Source: Bacteroidales bacterium (GTDB taxonomy: Bacteria; Bacteroidota; Bacteroidia; Bacteroidales; F082). Taken from it: 64,000 bases of DNA. The notes below the pieces were generated by a model, which saw only the letters and a program-made list of their open reading frames with translations, was not told the origin of the DNA and ran no database searches. Positions 1-7,346 of the stretch are shown piece by piece (within the stretch, counting starts at the first letter, position 1; each line of letters begins with the position of its first letter). Location: contig JAFXLL010000010.1 of the NCBI GenBank assembly GCA_017531225.1, positions 248,001-312,000 on the forward strand, written 5' to 3'. Made by a program: the position numbers and the translations under genes.

Positions 1-298
1 CGAGCATGTTCTTGAACTTAAGTAGGGAACGGAACTGCGGACCGAGATCCAGATAATGCAAGAAGGCCTCTTTCTCGTAGCCCACGTCGACGAAAGCGGC
101 GTTCAGGCCAGGCAGGATCTTCTTCACCCGTCCCAAATAAACGTCTCCAACCGCAAACTGGTTGTTGATTTTCTCTTTGTGAAGTTCGACAAGTATCTTG
201 TCCTCCAACAGAGCGATGTCAACCTCCGAAGCGTGAGCGTTGACGACCAGCTCACGTTCCACCGTCTTGACTTTGATTTCTTGCTGTTCTTCAGCCAT
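1..298 (-). CDS. rng: Ribonuclease E/G family protein, N-terminal part (cut by the left edge)
   Basis: The minus strand from ATG at 298 reads about 99 codons of a ribonuclease G/E N-terminus and leaves the window at base 1. The stretch after residue 20 (ALLEDKILVELHKEK, then FAVGDVYLGRVKKILPGLNA and AFVDVGYEKEAFLHY) matches the start of the S1 domain of Bacteroidota RNase G. In the known family this endonuclease processes 5S/16S rRNA precursors and decays mRNA in the cytoplasm; the catalytic DEAD-like and Zn-link parts lie outside the window. It follows HU and the 29-residue basic gene on the same strand, an arrangement I recall from other Bacteroidales. A hairpin lies between it and that small gene. 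Confidence 0.9.
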   Translation of the reverse strand, partial: MAEEQQEIKVKTVERELVVNAHASEVDIALLEDKILVELHKEKINNQFAVGDVYLGRVKKILPGLNAAFVDVGYEKEAFLHYLDLGPQFRSLLKFKNML

Positions 299-343
299 TT
301 TCAGTGTTTCTTAGAGGTTAACTTAGGTACTTTACTAAAAACA

Positions 344-387
344 ATAACACAACATTGTATTGATTTCAAGATGCAATGCTGTGTTAT
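344..387 (-). terminator. Hairpin with T-run between the small basic gene and the RNase gene
   Basis: Arms of 14 bases (344-357 and 374-387) pair with one mismatch/wobble around a 16-base loop. Read on the minus strand the stem is followed by TTGTTTTTAG, so it looks like an intrinsic terminator for the transcript from HU and the small basic gene. It could instead be an attenuator or processing site, because the RNase gene follows on the same strand without an obvious promoter. Confidence 0.45.
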
Positions 388-418
388 CAGAATTCTACGA
401 CTTCTTCAAGAAGAAAGA

Positions 419-508
419 TTATTTCTTCTTGTGTCTGTCCTTTCTCAAGCGTTTTTTGCGCTTGTGCGTTGACATCTTATGTCTCTTGTGTTTCTTTCCG
501 TTTGGCAT
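419..508 (-). CDS. 29-residue very basic AURKAIP1/COX24 (mS38-like) domain protein
   Basis: ATG at 508 opens a 29-codon frame ending in TAA at 419-421. The product starts MPNGKKHKRHKMSTHKRKKR and ends LRKDRHKKK, so nearly two thirds of it is Lys, Arg or His. I recognise this as the short AURKAIP1/COX24-domain protein found in Bacteroidota. The related mitochondrial domain is ribosomal protein mS38 and mycobacterial bS22 is similar, so a role as an rRNA-binding small-subunit protein is a reasonable inference, not something the sequence proves. It sits 29 bp downstream of the HU stop on the same strand and is probably co-transcribed with it. Confidence 0.8.
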   Translation of the reverse strand: MPNGKKHKRHKMSTHKRKKRLRKDRHKKK

Positions 509-537
509 AATATAAGTATTTTAAGTATAATGATTGA

Positions 538-810
538 TTACTTAACTGCGTTCATGAAAGTCTTAGCTGGCTTGAAAGCCGGGATGTTATGAGCGGGGAT
601 GGTAATGGCAACGTTTTTGGAGATATTTCTACCTGTTTTTTCTGCACGGGTCTTGATAATGAAACTTCCGAAACCTCTGAGGTAAACATTCTCGCCCTTG
701 GCCATTGAAGCCTTCACTGCTTCCATAAAGCTTTCCACAACGGTTTGCACAGCGCCCTTCTCAATGCCGGTTTTACCAGCAATTTCAGCTACGATTTCTG
801 CTTTGGTCAT
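538..810 (-). CDS. hup: HU-family DNA-binding protein
   Basis: The 90-residue product has the full length and pattern of a bacterial HU/IHF protein. It opens with MTKAEIVAEIAGKTGI, then a helix-rich dimerisation part, the GENVYLRGFGSF turn near residues 40-51, the Arg/Lys-rich beta arm (TRAEKTGRNISK) and the closing PAFKPAKTF segment. HU dimers bend and compact DNA with little sequence specificity. The gene has a good -7 promoter box at 862-869 and is followed by a small ribosomal-type gene and an RNase E/G gene on the same strand. HU versus IHF-like paralogue cannot be told from this alone. Confidence 0.95.
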   Translation of the reverse strand: MTKAEIVAEIAGKTGIEKGAVQTVVESFMEAVKASMAKGENVYLRGFGSFIIKTRAEKTGRNISKNVAITIPAHNIPAFKPAKTFMNAVK

Positions 811-861
811 TTCTTTTCTAATTTTTAAATGGTTATTGTTACGATTGTATTAAATTTGCGG

Positions 862-869
862 CAAAGGTA
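862..869 (-). promoter_or_regulatory. Bacteroidota -7 promoter box for HU
   Basis: The minus strand reads TACCTTTG, a full match to TAnnTTTG, about 50 bp before the HU start codon. No clear -33 TTTG was found at the expected distance. Confidence 0.6.
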
Positions 870-949
870 CGAACAATTTTTATAACCACATAAAAGAATT
901 TTATTTTTTTTCTTCTAAACGGCTATAAATAAACATCTTCAAGGAAGTA

Positions 950-2008
950 ATGACCGAGATACAAGCGACATTGGCACATTGGTATGAAGTCCATAAAAGG
1001 GAACTCCCCTGGCGTAGCAATCCTACTCCTTATTATGTATGGTTATCAGAGATTCTATTACAGCAAACACGTGTAAATCAAGGATTTGACTATTTCGTTC
1101 GCTTCATTGAACGATGGCCCACATTGGCTGATCTCGCCCAAGCCTCCGAAGAAGAAGTGCTAAAAATGTGGCAAGGGTTGGGCTACTACTCCAGGGCGAG
1201 AAACCTGCACAAATGTGCCCGACAGGTGGTGGAGCTCTATGGAGGTGAGTTCCCTGCCGACTTCGAAAAGCTGAAGAAGCTGCAAGGCATCGGCAACTAC
1301 ACCGCCGCAGCCATTGCATCCATAGCCTTCGGTCTCCCCTACGCCGTGGTCGACGGCAACGTGTACCGCGTACTATCCAGGCTTTACGACATTGACACAC
1401 CTATTAATACAGACCAAGGCACCAAGCTTTTTGCCGACTTAGCCTTATCACTCCTCGACCGCGAAAGCCCAGGCCGTCACAACCAGGCCATGATGGAGTT
1501 CGGTGCCCTCCAATGCGTCCCGAAGAACCCCGACTGCCTCCAATGTCCAATACAAAGCCATTGCCTCGCCTTTGCCAACGGCACCGTCGACGAACGACCT
1601 CAAAAAGAGAAAAAACTCAAGGTCAAAACGAGGTATTTCCATTACTTGGTTATTAGAAATCCCGACAATAGTGTCTACCTCCATAAACGCTCAGCAAAAG
1701 ACATCTGGCAAAACCTTTACGATTTCCCCTGCGTTGAGAGCGAAAGGCCTCTGACCCTTGACGAAATCACAGCCTCCGACTACTTCAAAAGCCTGAATCT
1801 CAATGAAAAATATCTCATTAGTCACATCTCGCCTCAATATGTGCATAAACTGACACATCAGACCATTTTTGCCATTTTCGTTGAAATAAAAATTTCATTT
1901 TTTTTAGCCAAAATCCAAAAATATGATATACTTTTGGCGCTCGAAAATGAATTAGGAACGTACCCGGTTCCGAAGCTCATAGACAACTATTTACACAACA
2001 CAAACTAA
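950..2008 (+). CDS. mutY: Adenine DNA glycosylase MutY
   Basis: A 352-residue A/G-specific adenine glycosylase that removes A mispaired with 8-oxoG or G. The N-terminal HhH-GPD domain carries EILLQQTRV with the catalytic Glu, the helix-hairpin-helix LQGIGNYTAAAIASIA, and the catalytic Asp in VVDGNV. A [4Fe-4S] loop follows with cysteines spaced C-x6-C-x2-C-x5-C near residues 189-205. The C-terminal third (from about residue 228) looks like the NUDIX-type 8-oxoG recognition domain. ATG at 950 is taken because MTEIQATLAHWY is the normal N-terminus. It heads a plus-strand run; ssb starts 11 bp after its stop. Confidence 0.95.
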   Translation: MTEIQATLAHWYEVHKRELPWRSNPTPYYVWLSEILLQQTRVNQGFDYFVRFIERWPTLADLAQASEEEVLKMWQGLGYYSRARNLHKCARQVVELYGGEFPADFEKLKKLQGIGNYTAAAIASIAFGLPYAVVDGNVYRVLSRLYDIDTPINTDQGTKLFADLALSLLDRESPGRHNQAMMEFGALQCVPKNPDCLQCPIQSHCLAFANGTVDERPQKEKKLKVKTRYFHYLVIRNPDNSVYLHKRSAKDIWQNLYDFPCVESERPLTLDEITASDYFKSLNLNEKYLISHISPQYVHKLTHQTIFAIFVEIKISFFLAKIQKYDILLALENELGTYPVPKLIDNYLHNTN

Positions 2009-2019
2009 CAATCTACAAA

Positions 2020-2466
2020 ATGGCAAGCTTAAACAAAGTCATCCTCATTGGTCGTCTCGGGAAGGACCCGGAGATCACCACATTTGAAAATGGAAACCGA
2101 AAAATGTCAGTAACCATGGCTACCACGGAACGCTATCGCGACCGTGACAACAACTGGGTGGACCAGACCGAATGGCACAACTTGGTCGCCTGGGGCAACC
2201 TGGCCAATGACATCGCTGACAAACGCCGCAACTATGCAAAAGGAGACATGATGTATGCGGAAGGTCGTCTGCGCTCCCGCCAATACACTGACAATCAAGG
2301 AATCAACCGTACCGTTACCGAAATTCAAGTCGACAAACTGATGCAACTGGTCGCAGCCAGACCTATGCAACAATCGTCAAATTATCAAGAACCCGCATAT
2401 CAAGCACCGGTTGTCCCTGACCCACTGGCCAACCAACAGATGCCTCAAGATGATCTCCCATTCTAA
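2020..2466 (+). CDS. ssb: Single-stranded DNA-binding protein
   Basis: A 148-residue SSB with an N-terminal OB fold (MASLNKVILIGRLGKDPEI to about residue 110), a Gln/Pro-rich flexible linker, and the acidic C-terminal tip QDDLPF that binds partner proteins (DIPF in E. coli). It coats single-stranded DNA in replication and repair. The position between mutY and gldE is the gene order I know from other Bacteroidota, and spacing (11 bp before, 24 bp after) fits one operon. Confidence 0.96.
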   Translation: MASLNKVILIGRLGKDPEITTFENGNRKMSVTMATTERYRDRDNNWVDQTEWHNLVAWGNLANDIADKRRNYAKGDMMYAEGRLRSRQYTDNQGINRTVTEIQVDKLMQLVAARPMQQSSNYQEPAYQAPVVPDPLANQQMPQDDLPF

Positions 2467-2490
2467 CAGAAGTAAGAAAGAACAATTGAA

Positions 2491-3825
2491 ATGGATCCCG
2501 ACCCTGAACCTTATTTAAAGCTCATCTCCGTTATACTTACCCCATTTTTTACGGGATTCACCGTTAACGCGGTGATTGGATTAATCATACTTTGTTTACT
2601 GCTTGCGGCTTCGGCCTTGATCTCAAGCAGCGAAACGGCGTTTTTCTCGCTCCGGCCTGCCGACATCGACGATTTGGAGTCGAGAAACGACAGCAAAAGC
2701 CAATTGGTGCTGAAGCTTCGCGAGCAACCTAAATTATTGTTAGCCACTATCTTAATTGGCAACAATTTCGTCAACGTCACCATCACGTTGCTGGCGACCT
2801 ACATCGTCAGCGAGATGTTCGACATGGCCAACCATCCAATGGCAGCCTTCATCATGGAGGTGCTAGTCATCACCTCGTTGGTGCTAATCATCGGTGAGAT
2901 CACCCCGAAGATCCTGGCAGCACGGAAACCCGTGAAGTTTTCGCGCTTCATGGCCCGTACGCTGCAAGTGCTGATGGCCTTATTCAAGCCATTGAGCAGC
3001 CTATTGGTGAACTCCACCTCGTTCATGGACAAACACATGGAGAAGAAAAAAGCCGAGATCTCCATGGACGACCTCTCCGCCGCCGTTGACATCGCCACCG
3101 AGGCCTCCACGCCGTTGGAAGAGAAAAACATGCTGAAAGGCATCGCCACCTTCACCGAGAAGGAGGTGAGTAGCGTGATGAAGCCACGCATCGACATCAT
3201 CGCCGTGGAAATCAGCATGCCATTCCGCGAAATGCTCGACACGGTCATCAAGAGCGGATTCTCACGCATCCCCGTTTACGAGGAGAGCCTCGACAAGGTA
3301 AGCGGCATCCTTTACGTGAAAGACCTCCTACCCTACCTCGACGCTCAGACGTTTGCCTGGCAAGCGCTGCTTCGTCCCGCCTTCTTCATACCAGAGAACC
3401 GTAAGATCAACGACCTGTTCCAAGACTTTCGCGAGAAGAAGATCCACATCGCCATTGTGGTGGACGAATACGGCGGCACTTCGGGCCTGATCACCATGGA
3501 GGACGTCATCGAAGAGATTGTGGGCGAGATCAACGACGAGTTCGACAACGTGAAACAGGAACAGCATTATACTAAAATCGACGATAATACGTATTTATTC
3601 AAAGCCCAGACCAGCATTGTCGACTTCTGCAAGGTGTTTAACCTCAACGAGGATTACTTTGAGGAGTCACAAGGCGAGGCCGACACTTTGGCTGGCTTGG
3701 TGCTGGAGATTGAAGGTCGCATTCCTGAAGTCGGTTTCAGTTTTAACCTCGAGAAGTTCAACTTCGAGATCACCGAGGCCGATCACAGGAGGATTATTCA
3801 GATTAAGGTGAGAGTTGAGAGGTGA
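2491..3825 (+). CDS. gldE: GldE, CNNM/CBS-domain membrane protein linked to gliding/type IX secretion
   Basis: A 444-residue protein of the CorC/HlyC (CNNM) family. The N-terminal ~190 residues hold several membrane segments (around residues 22-45, 80-105 and 118-140) with the family-typical SSSETAFFSL. Two CBS domains follow (about 205-330, including FSRIPVYEESLDKVSGILY and IVVDEYGGTSGLITMEDVIE), and then a CorC_HlyC C-terminal domain. In Flavobacterium, GldE partners GldD, which is the next gene here; GldE may also transport or sense Mg2+ like other CNNM proteins (inference). The last codons are encoded by a purine-rich degenerate repeat that runs into the spacer before gldD. Confidence 0.9.
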   Translation: MDPDPEPYLKLISVILTPFFTGFTVNAVIGLIILCLLLAASALISSSETAFFSLRPADIDDLESRNDSKSQLVLKLREQPKLLLATILIGNNFVNVTITLLATYIVSEMFDMANHPMAAFIMEVLVITSLVLIIGEITPKILAARKPVKFSRFMARTLQVLMALFKPLSSLLVNSTSFMDKHMEKKKAEISMDDLSAAVDIATEASTPLEEKNMLKGIATFTEKEVSSVMKPRIDIIAVEISMPFREMLDTVIKSGFSRIPVYEESLDKVSGILYVKDLLPYLDAQTFAWQALLRPAFFIPENRKINDLFQDFREKKIHIAIVVDEYGGTSGLITMEDVIEEIVGEINDEFDNVKQEQHYTKIDDNTYLFKAQTSIVDFCKVFNLNEDYFEESQGEADTLAGLVLEIEGRIPEVGFSFNLEKFNFEITEADHRRIIQIKVRVER

Positions 3826-3842
3826 GAAGTGAAAGGTGAGAA
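3806..3842 (+). repeat. Purine-rich degenerate GTGAGA-type spacer repeat
   Basis: The end of gldE and the gap before gldD consist of imperfect 7-8 bp units such as gtgagag, ttgagag, gtgagaa, gtgaaag, gtgagaa. The repeat encodes the last residues and stop of GldE. A similar purine-rich tract, on the opposite strand, lies at 33673-33704. Confidence 0.55.
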
Positions 3843-3850
3843 CAAAAATT

Positions 3851-4435
3851 ATGAAAAAAATAGTCATTTTAACAATCATCACCATTTTAGGGGGAGTATT
3901 GTATTCTTGCGGCGAAGGTGAGCGTCCGCTGCCCAAGCCGAAGGGCTATTTCCGCATCGACCTGCCTGAGAAGAACTATGTGAGTGTTGATACTATTGAG
4001 AAATACGCCTTTGAGGTGCCAAGTTACGCCGTCTTAACGGGAGATCCCTTCTCGCCGCAGGAGAAGAACTGGATCAACGTGGAGGTGCCTCAATTCAAGG
4101 CTTCCATCCATTTGACCCATAAGGATGTGAATGGCAACCTCAGTGAGTATCTCGAGGATGTTCACACCATGTTGACCAAGCATTTGCAGAAAGCCAACGG
4201 CATGAACGATAGCCTCATCGTCAATCCTGAGCACCGGGTTTACGGCATGTTGATCGAGATGGATGGCAAGGGCGTAGCTACACCGCTTCAGTTTTATCTC
4301 ACTGATAGCACCGCCAATTTCGTCCGTGGTGCACTTTATTTCAATTTCGTTCCCAACAACGACTCGATGCAGCCAGTCATCGATTATCTGCGGCAGGATA
4401 TTGATCGGATGATCAGCACTTTTGAATGGAAGTAA
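3851..4435 (+). CDS. gldD: GldD, gliding motility/type IX secretion lipoprotein
   Basis: A 194-residue lipoprotein with the signal peptide MKKIVILTIITILGG and lipobox LYSC at about residue 20, followed by the GldD-typical PKPKGYFRIDLP. GldD is needed for gliding and type IX secretion in Flavobacterium and works with GldE, encoded just upstream. A GTG 15 bp upstream (3836) would add MRTKI in front of a clean signal peptide, so ATG at 3851 is preferred. Two other genes in this window encode type IX cargo proteins, so the pathway is probably active here. Confidence 0.9.
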   Translation: MKKIVILTIITILGGVLYSCGEGERPLPKPKGYFRIDLPEKNYVSVDTIEKYAFEVPSYAVLTGDPFSPQEKNWINVEVPQFKASIHLTHKDVNGNLSEYLEDVHTMLTKHLQKANGMNDSLIVNPEHRVYGMLIEMDGKGVATPLQFYLTDSTANFVRGALYFNFVPNNDSMQPVIDYLRQDIDRMISTFEWK

Positions 4436-4578
4436 TCTTGTTCCTTTTGGCATTGCTCCAAAAGGAACCGAAAAGATCTAGGCCAAAAACAACGGTCTTC
4501 CCACAGCCTCTCTAAGGCCTGCGCTGCTCCTGTTTTTGGCCTTGGCCCACGCGCCCGGCCCATGGCGGTGAGTCGTGT
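4436..4578 (-). repeat. Dispersed hairpin repeat, copy A (inverted relative to copies B and C)
   Basis: This segment follows gldD directly. Its reverse complement reads CTCACCGCC, a GC-rich GGGCGCGTGGGCC core, GGCCAAAAAC, a spacer, TTTTTGGCCT, and finally an 11-bp perfect hairpin. The same blocks in the same order occur on the plus strand at 7347-7440 and in part at 6905-6945. The hairpin (4440-4450 with 4458-4468, 7-base loop) may also end the gldD transcript. Confidence 0.7.
4440..4468 (+). terminator. Perfect 11-bp hairpin after gldD
   Basis: GTTCCTTTTGG pairs perfectly with CCAAAAGGAAC across a 7-base loop, starting 5 bp after the gldD stop. There is no T-run after it, so termination is only possible; it also belongs to the dispersed repeat. 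Confidence 0.4.
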
Positions 4579-4799
4579 TTAACACTTTATTCTAAGCGCT
4601 TTCAGCTAGTACTTCACGAATCAAATATCATTTATAAATAATAATTTGATTATTATTAATTTAATTATAAATATTGTTATTATAATTTATATATAATAAT
4701 ATATAAACATTTAACATTTTTTAACAAAAGAAATTTGGTAGTGCAAATTTTTCCGAATACCTTTGCCCCTAGAATGTTAAACAACAAACAATAATAACC
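4579..4799. other. Very AT-rich intergenic stretch ahead of the island genes
   Basis: No gene was found. Bases 4620-4720 are almost entirely A and T, unlike neighbouring DNA, and the stretch ends in a promoter (4734-4765) for the next gene. This marks the left part of an accessory island. Confidence 0.6.
4734..4765 (+). promoter_or_regulatory. Complete -33/-7 promoter for the island gene at 4800
   Basis: TTTG at 4734-4737 is separated by 20 bp from TACCTTTG at 4758-4765, fitting the Bacteroidota consensus well. The start codon lies 34 bp further on. Confidence 0.7.
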
Positions 4800-5462
4800 A
4801 TGGAAGACATAAAAAAACTACTAAAAACCCCTTTTGATGATTTGAAAGAGTATTGTATTCAAAACTATCAAGAAGAGTGTTCTGAAATCGCGAAAGAACT
4901 CTTTTGTAATTGGTGCATCAATTGCAATGGAAAAGAATACTATTTAGCTGAAATTGAGTTTTATTATTATGATAGCAAACTCTATTTACATGACAAAAAA
5001 CAATTTAAGTGGCAAAAAGTCACTTATGCGCGAGATGGGTACAATGCAGGAGATCTTCTCTATCATCTTAGTGGAATTGATATTTGTTTTGAAAGTAGTT
5101 ACAATAACCAGGAAGCAAAATTTGGTGGTATTCTGATTAGAGCCATTAAAGAAGTCAACGATAAAAATGGAACGATAATAGCAGGACCATTGGTTTGTAA
5201 AGATGAGATTTTAAATGCTTGCAAAGGCGGTAATATGCCTTTATTTTGTGAAGCAACCAAAAAACGCAAACTTACACCAAAGGCAACTTATCGAGCATTA
5301 GGCAAAGTTGACATTGATAAGGATAATGACAGATTGTGTTTTTATGATTCGAGCAAAAACAACAATTGGAATCCAACTATCGACAAATACGATAAAGAAA
5401 AAGGTATTATTAAACCATGTAGAAGTTCTTACAAAACCGACAGATTCCTTGAGAAAAACTAA
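4800..5462 (+). CDS. Unknown protein, possibly related to 3-methyladenine DNA glycosylase
   Basis: A 220-residue cytoplasmic protein without signal peptide or membrane segment. I do not recognise it firmly. The order YYLAEIEFYYYDS, then a GDLLYHLSGIDICFES block, FGGILIRAI, and AGPLVC resembles the spacing of AEIEAY, H-YVYF-YG, LLRA and GP motifs in the AAG/MPG glycosylase fold, so a distant relative of that fold is my best guess. Codon use is AT-rich and differs from neighbours, which suggests acquisition by transfer. The gene has its own promoter and is followed 19 bp later by a second small gene. Its 3' end overlaps an upstream extension of that second frame. Confidence 0.6.
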   Translation: MEDIKKLLKTPFDDLKEYCIQNYQEECSEIAKELFCNWCINCNGKEYYLAEIEFYYYDSKLYLHDKKQFKWQKVTYARDGYNAGDLLYHLSGIDICFESSYNNQEAKFGGILIRAIKEVNDKNGTIIAGPLVCKDEILNACKGGNMPLFCEATKKRKLTPKATYRALGKVDIDKDNDRLCFYDSSKNNNWNPTIDKYDKEKGIIKPCRSSYKTDRFLEKN

Positions 5463-5481
5463 AGAATTGATATCACCTTTC

Positions 5482-5766
5482 ATGGAAGATGCTTTCTCAG
5501 AACCCGTCTTGCACAAGGTCGTTTTAAGCAAGATTAGTTTTGAACTTCCTGACGAAATTTGGGATGAAATCAATGAAGGATTTGCGAATTACTGGGATGA
5601 GGAAGTGGGCTTAGGAAATGATGTGTATTTTGGCGATGCATGTGTTTCTATTCAAAGGCATCTTGATTCCGCAGGTATATTGTTTCCTTATGAGAAATTA
5701 GGAGAAATAATGGAGATATTGTTTGATTTCATTGAACAAATCCCTGGTGCCCTCTTGGATGATTAG
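5482..5766 (+). CDS. Small unknown acidic protein
   Basis: A 94-residue frame starting at ATG 5482 (MEDAFSEPVLHKVVLSKISF) with an acidic composition and a helical C-terminus ending IPGALLDD. The open frame extends back to 5308 but that part overlaps the upstream gene and looks like a shadow. It may be a partner of the upstream gene, or the pair may be one gene split by a frameshift near 5455; nothing in the sequence decides this. No function recognised. Confidence 0.5.
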   Translation: MEDAFSEPVLHKVVLSKISFELPDEIWDEINEGFANYWDEEVGLGNDVYFGDACVSIQRHLDSAGILFPYEKLGEIMEILFDFIEQIPGALLDD

Positions 5767-5794
5767 GCAATAGTAATTCCTAAACCATAACACC

Positions 5795-6634
5795 ATGCTC
5801 ACAGACAGCCAAACCAACACCGTCTATTTCTCAAGCCTTTTGCCTGAAAAATGCCCGATTCTGAACCAGCATCTCGCCGAAATGTTGGGGAAAAACCAGA
5901 TTCATTTTGCCTACCTTTCGGAAACAAAGGACATTTGGTGCCGCGATTTCATGCCCATCCAGATCACAGAAAATCGCTTTGTGTTCTACAAATACACACC
6001 CAATTATTTGCAGGACGCTCTATGGCTTCAAACCAACACCAAGGAAGTATTTCTTGCTGGCGTAAATCATCTTGAACACCTATTGCAAAACACCATTTCG
6101 ATTGACCTTGTGTTGGATGGAGGCAATGTCGTGAAATGTGGCAACATCGTAGTAATGACCGAAAAAGTCTTTGTCGAGAATCAGGACAAAAACCGTTCTG
6201 AAGTGGAGCGAATCCTAAAGGATGCCTTCAGTTGTGATATACTGTTTCTGCCGTGGGACCACCAGGAAAAGTTTGGCCATAGCGACGGCATCATCCATTA
6301 TGCCGGCAACGGAAAAGTCCTGTTGACGAACTACGACAACATCTCACCTTATTATTTCAATCGTTTCCGAAAAGCATTGGAAAAACACTTCGAAGTAATC
6401 CAGTTAAGGTACCAAACTAAACGGCCTCATGCCCGCAGTTGGGCTTATATCAATTTCCTTCAGATTGGGAAACTAATCCTTGTGCCGCAGTTGGGACTTG
6501 AAGAGGACAAGCAAGCACTGGAGCAAATTAGTAATGCTTTGCATAGTTGCGTTGTAATCGGCATTCCAGCGTTGGAAGGCGTCAGGAGAGGCGGAGCATT
6601 GAATTGTATTTCATGGAATATTAAGAACCATTAG
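5795..6634 (+). CDS. Agmatine deiminase / Porphyromonas-type peptidylarginine deiminase family protein
   Basis: A 279-residue protein of the PAD_porph family (guanidino-group hydrolases that turn agmatine or peptidyl-arginine into the citrulline form plus ammonia). Family marks in order: KDIWCRDFMP (substrate Asp), DLVLDGGNVV, FGHSDGIIHYAG with the catalytic His, and GGALNCIS near residue 266-272 with the catalytic Cys. There is no signal peptide, so a cytoplasmic agmatine-type substrate is more likely than secreted PAD activity. It is shorter than typical agmatine deiminases (about 340-370), mostly at the N-terminus, so specificity is uncertain. It lies in the accessory island 28 bp after a small unknown gene. 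Confidence 0.85.
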   Translation: MLTDSQTNTVYFSSLLPEKCPILNQHLAEMLGKNQIHFAYLSETKDIWCRDFMPIQITENRFVFYKYTPNYLQDALWLQTNTKEVFLAGVNHLEHLLQNTISIDLVLDGGNVVKCGNIVVMTEKVFVENQDKNRSEVERILKDAFSCDILFLPWDHQEKFGHSDGIIHYAGNGKVLLTNYDNISPYYFNRFRKALEKHFEVIQLRYQTKRPHARSWAYINFLQIGKLILVPQLGLEEDKQALEQISNALHSCVVIGIPALEGVRRGGALNCISWNIKNH

Positions 6635-6904
6635 TTCTTGAAAAGTACGAAAACAAAAAAAAGATGCCTTATTCCTAACGCGCACAGCCCTCTAAAGACT
6701 GGATGATTATCAACATCATTCCTAAACTCAGAAGCACGATTGATGAAGCCAAAACTCGTTTGGAAAACGTAGTTATCGTCAAAACGCAAGACACAAATGC
6801 CTCAATAAGAGCTTTGATAAATGGCTGTCGATAGAAAAACAATTGAGCTCATTTTAATGATTTCAAATTTGAAACAAATAATTGTAATAGAAGGTCATTT
6901 CAAT

Positions 6905-6945
6905 ATAGGCTGGGTGCGTGGGCCACGGCCAAAAACCAATGCCTA
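6905..6945 (+). repeat. Dispersed hairpin repeat, copy B (partial)
   Basis: GGCTGGGTGCGTGGGCC at 6908-6924 is identical to a part of copy C (7371-7387 region), and the following GGCCAAAAACC matches copy A read on the minus strand. The hairpin end of the element is missing here. Confidence 0.6.
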
Positions 6946-6965
6946 CTAAGTTGCTTTAAAAAAAA

Positions 6966-6983
6966 CTTACTTTATAAGGTAAG
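6966..6983. promoter_or_regulatory. Palindromic operator candidate upstream of the antitoxin gene
   Basis: CTTACTTTATAAGGTAAG is a near-perfect 18-bp palindrome located 18 bp before the -7 box, that is over the expected -33 region. Antitoxins of this class usually repress their own promoter through such sites. Confidence 0.45.
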
Positions 6984-7001
6984 CATTTCAAAAAACCTTC
7001 A

Positions 7002-7009
7002 TATCTTTG
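7002..7009 (+). promoter_or_regulatory. -7 promoter box for the antitoxin gene
   Basis: TATCTTTG matches TAnnTTTG exactly and lies 19 bp before the start codon. Confidence 0.6.
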
Positions 7010-7028
7010 CGTTATAATATTAGAGAAT

Positions 7029-7313
7029 ATGACCAAAGTTATGAAACAAGACACAAAAGGAAGGGAACTCTTTCGCCAAATTGTTGACGAAACTCCAAAG
7101 GATTTAAAGAAGCAACTGGGCTATTCAGATGCCATCGCCATCAAACTCGATGGAATGCTGAAACAGCGTGGTATGTCGCAACGTGACTTGGCCAAAAACA
7201 CGGGCAAAACAGAGGCCGAAGTGTCACGGTGGCTGGGCGGAACACATAACTTTACCCTTCGGACTTTGGCCAAGATATCTGTTGTTCTTGGGGAAGATGT
7301 TATTGCAGTGTAA
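7029..7313 (+). CDS. HigA-like HTH (Xre family) antitoxin, apparently orphan
   Basis: A 94-residue protein with a C-terminal Xre-type helix-turn-helix (about residues 36-90: LKQRGMSQRDLAKNTGKTEA, then VSRWLGG and FTLRTLAKISVVLGEDV). This form is typical of HigA-type antitoxins that neutralise an mRNA interferase and repress their own operon. In HigBA loci the toxin normally lies just upstream, but here the promoter sits directly before this gene and no toxin frame exists on either side. It may be an orphan regulator or the survivor of a decayed pair. ATG at 7029 is used; a second ATG at 7041 is possible. Confidence 0.75.
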   Translation: MTKVMKQDTKGRELFRQIVDETPKDLKKQLGYSDAIAIKLDGMLKQRGMSQRDLAKNTGKTEAEVSRWLGGTHNFTLRTLAKISVVLGEDVIAV

Positions 7314-7346
7314 CACTATGTCTGCAGGAACTTTACTCAAAAGCAC

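Larger units (their letters stand above)
6635..7001. other. Gene-poor stretch with a partial repeat copy and a 43-codon frame
   Basis: No convincing gene was seen. A 43-codon frame from ATG 6703 (starts MIINIIPKLRSTIDEAKTRL) has no recognised relative and may be a gene remnant. Copy B of the dispersed repeat lies at 6905-6945 and an operator-like palindrome at 6966-6983. Confidence 0.5.

Noticed and set aside
6703-6834. 43-codon frame in the island
   Set aside because: No homology signal, promoter or ribosome site; mentioned only as a possible remnant.
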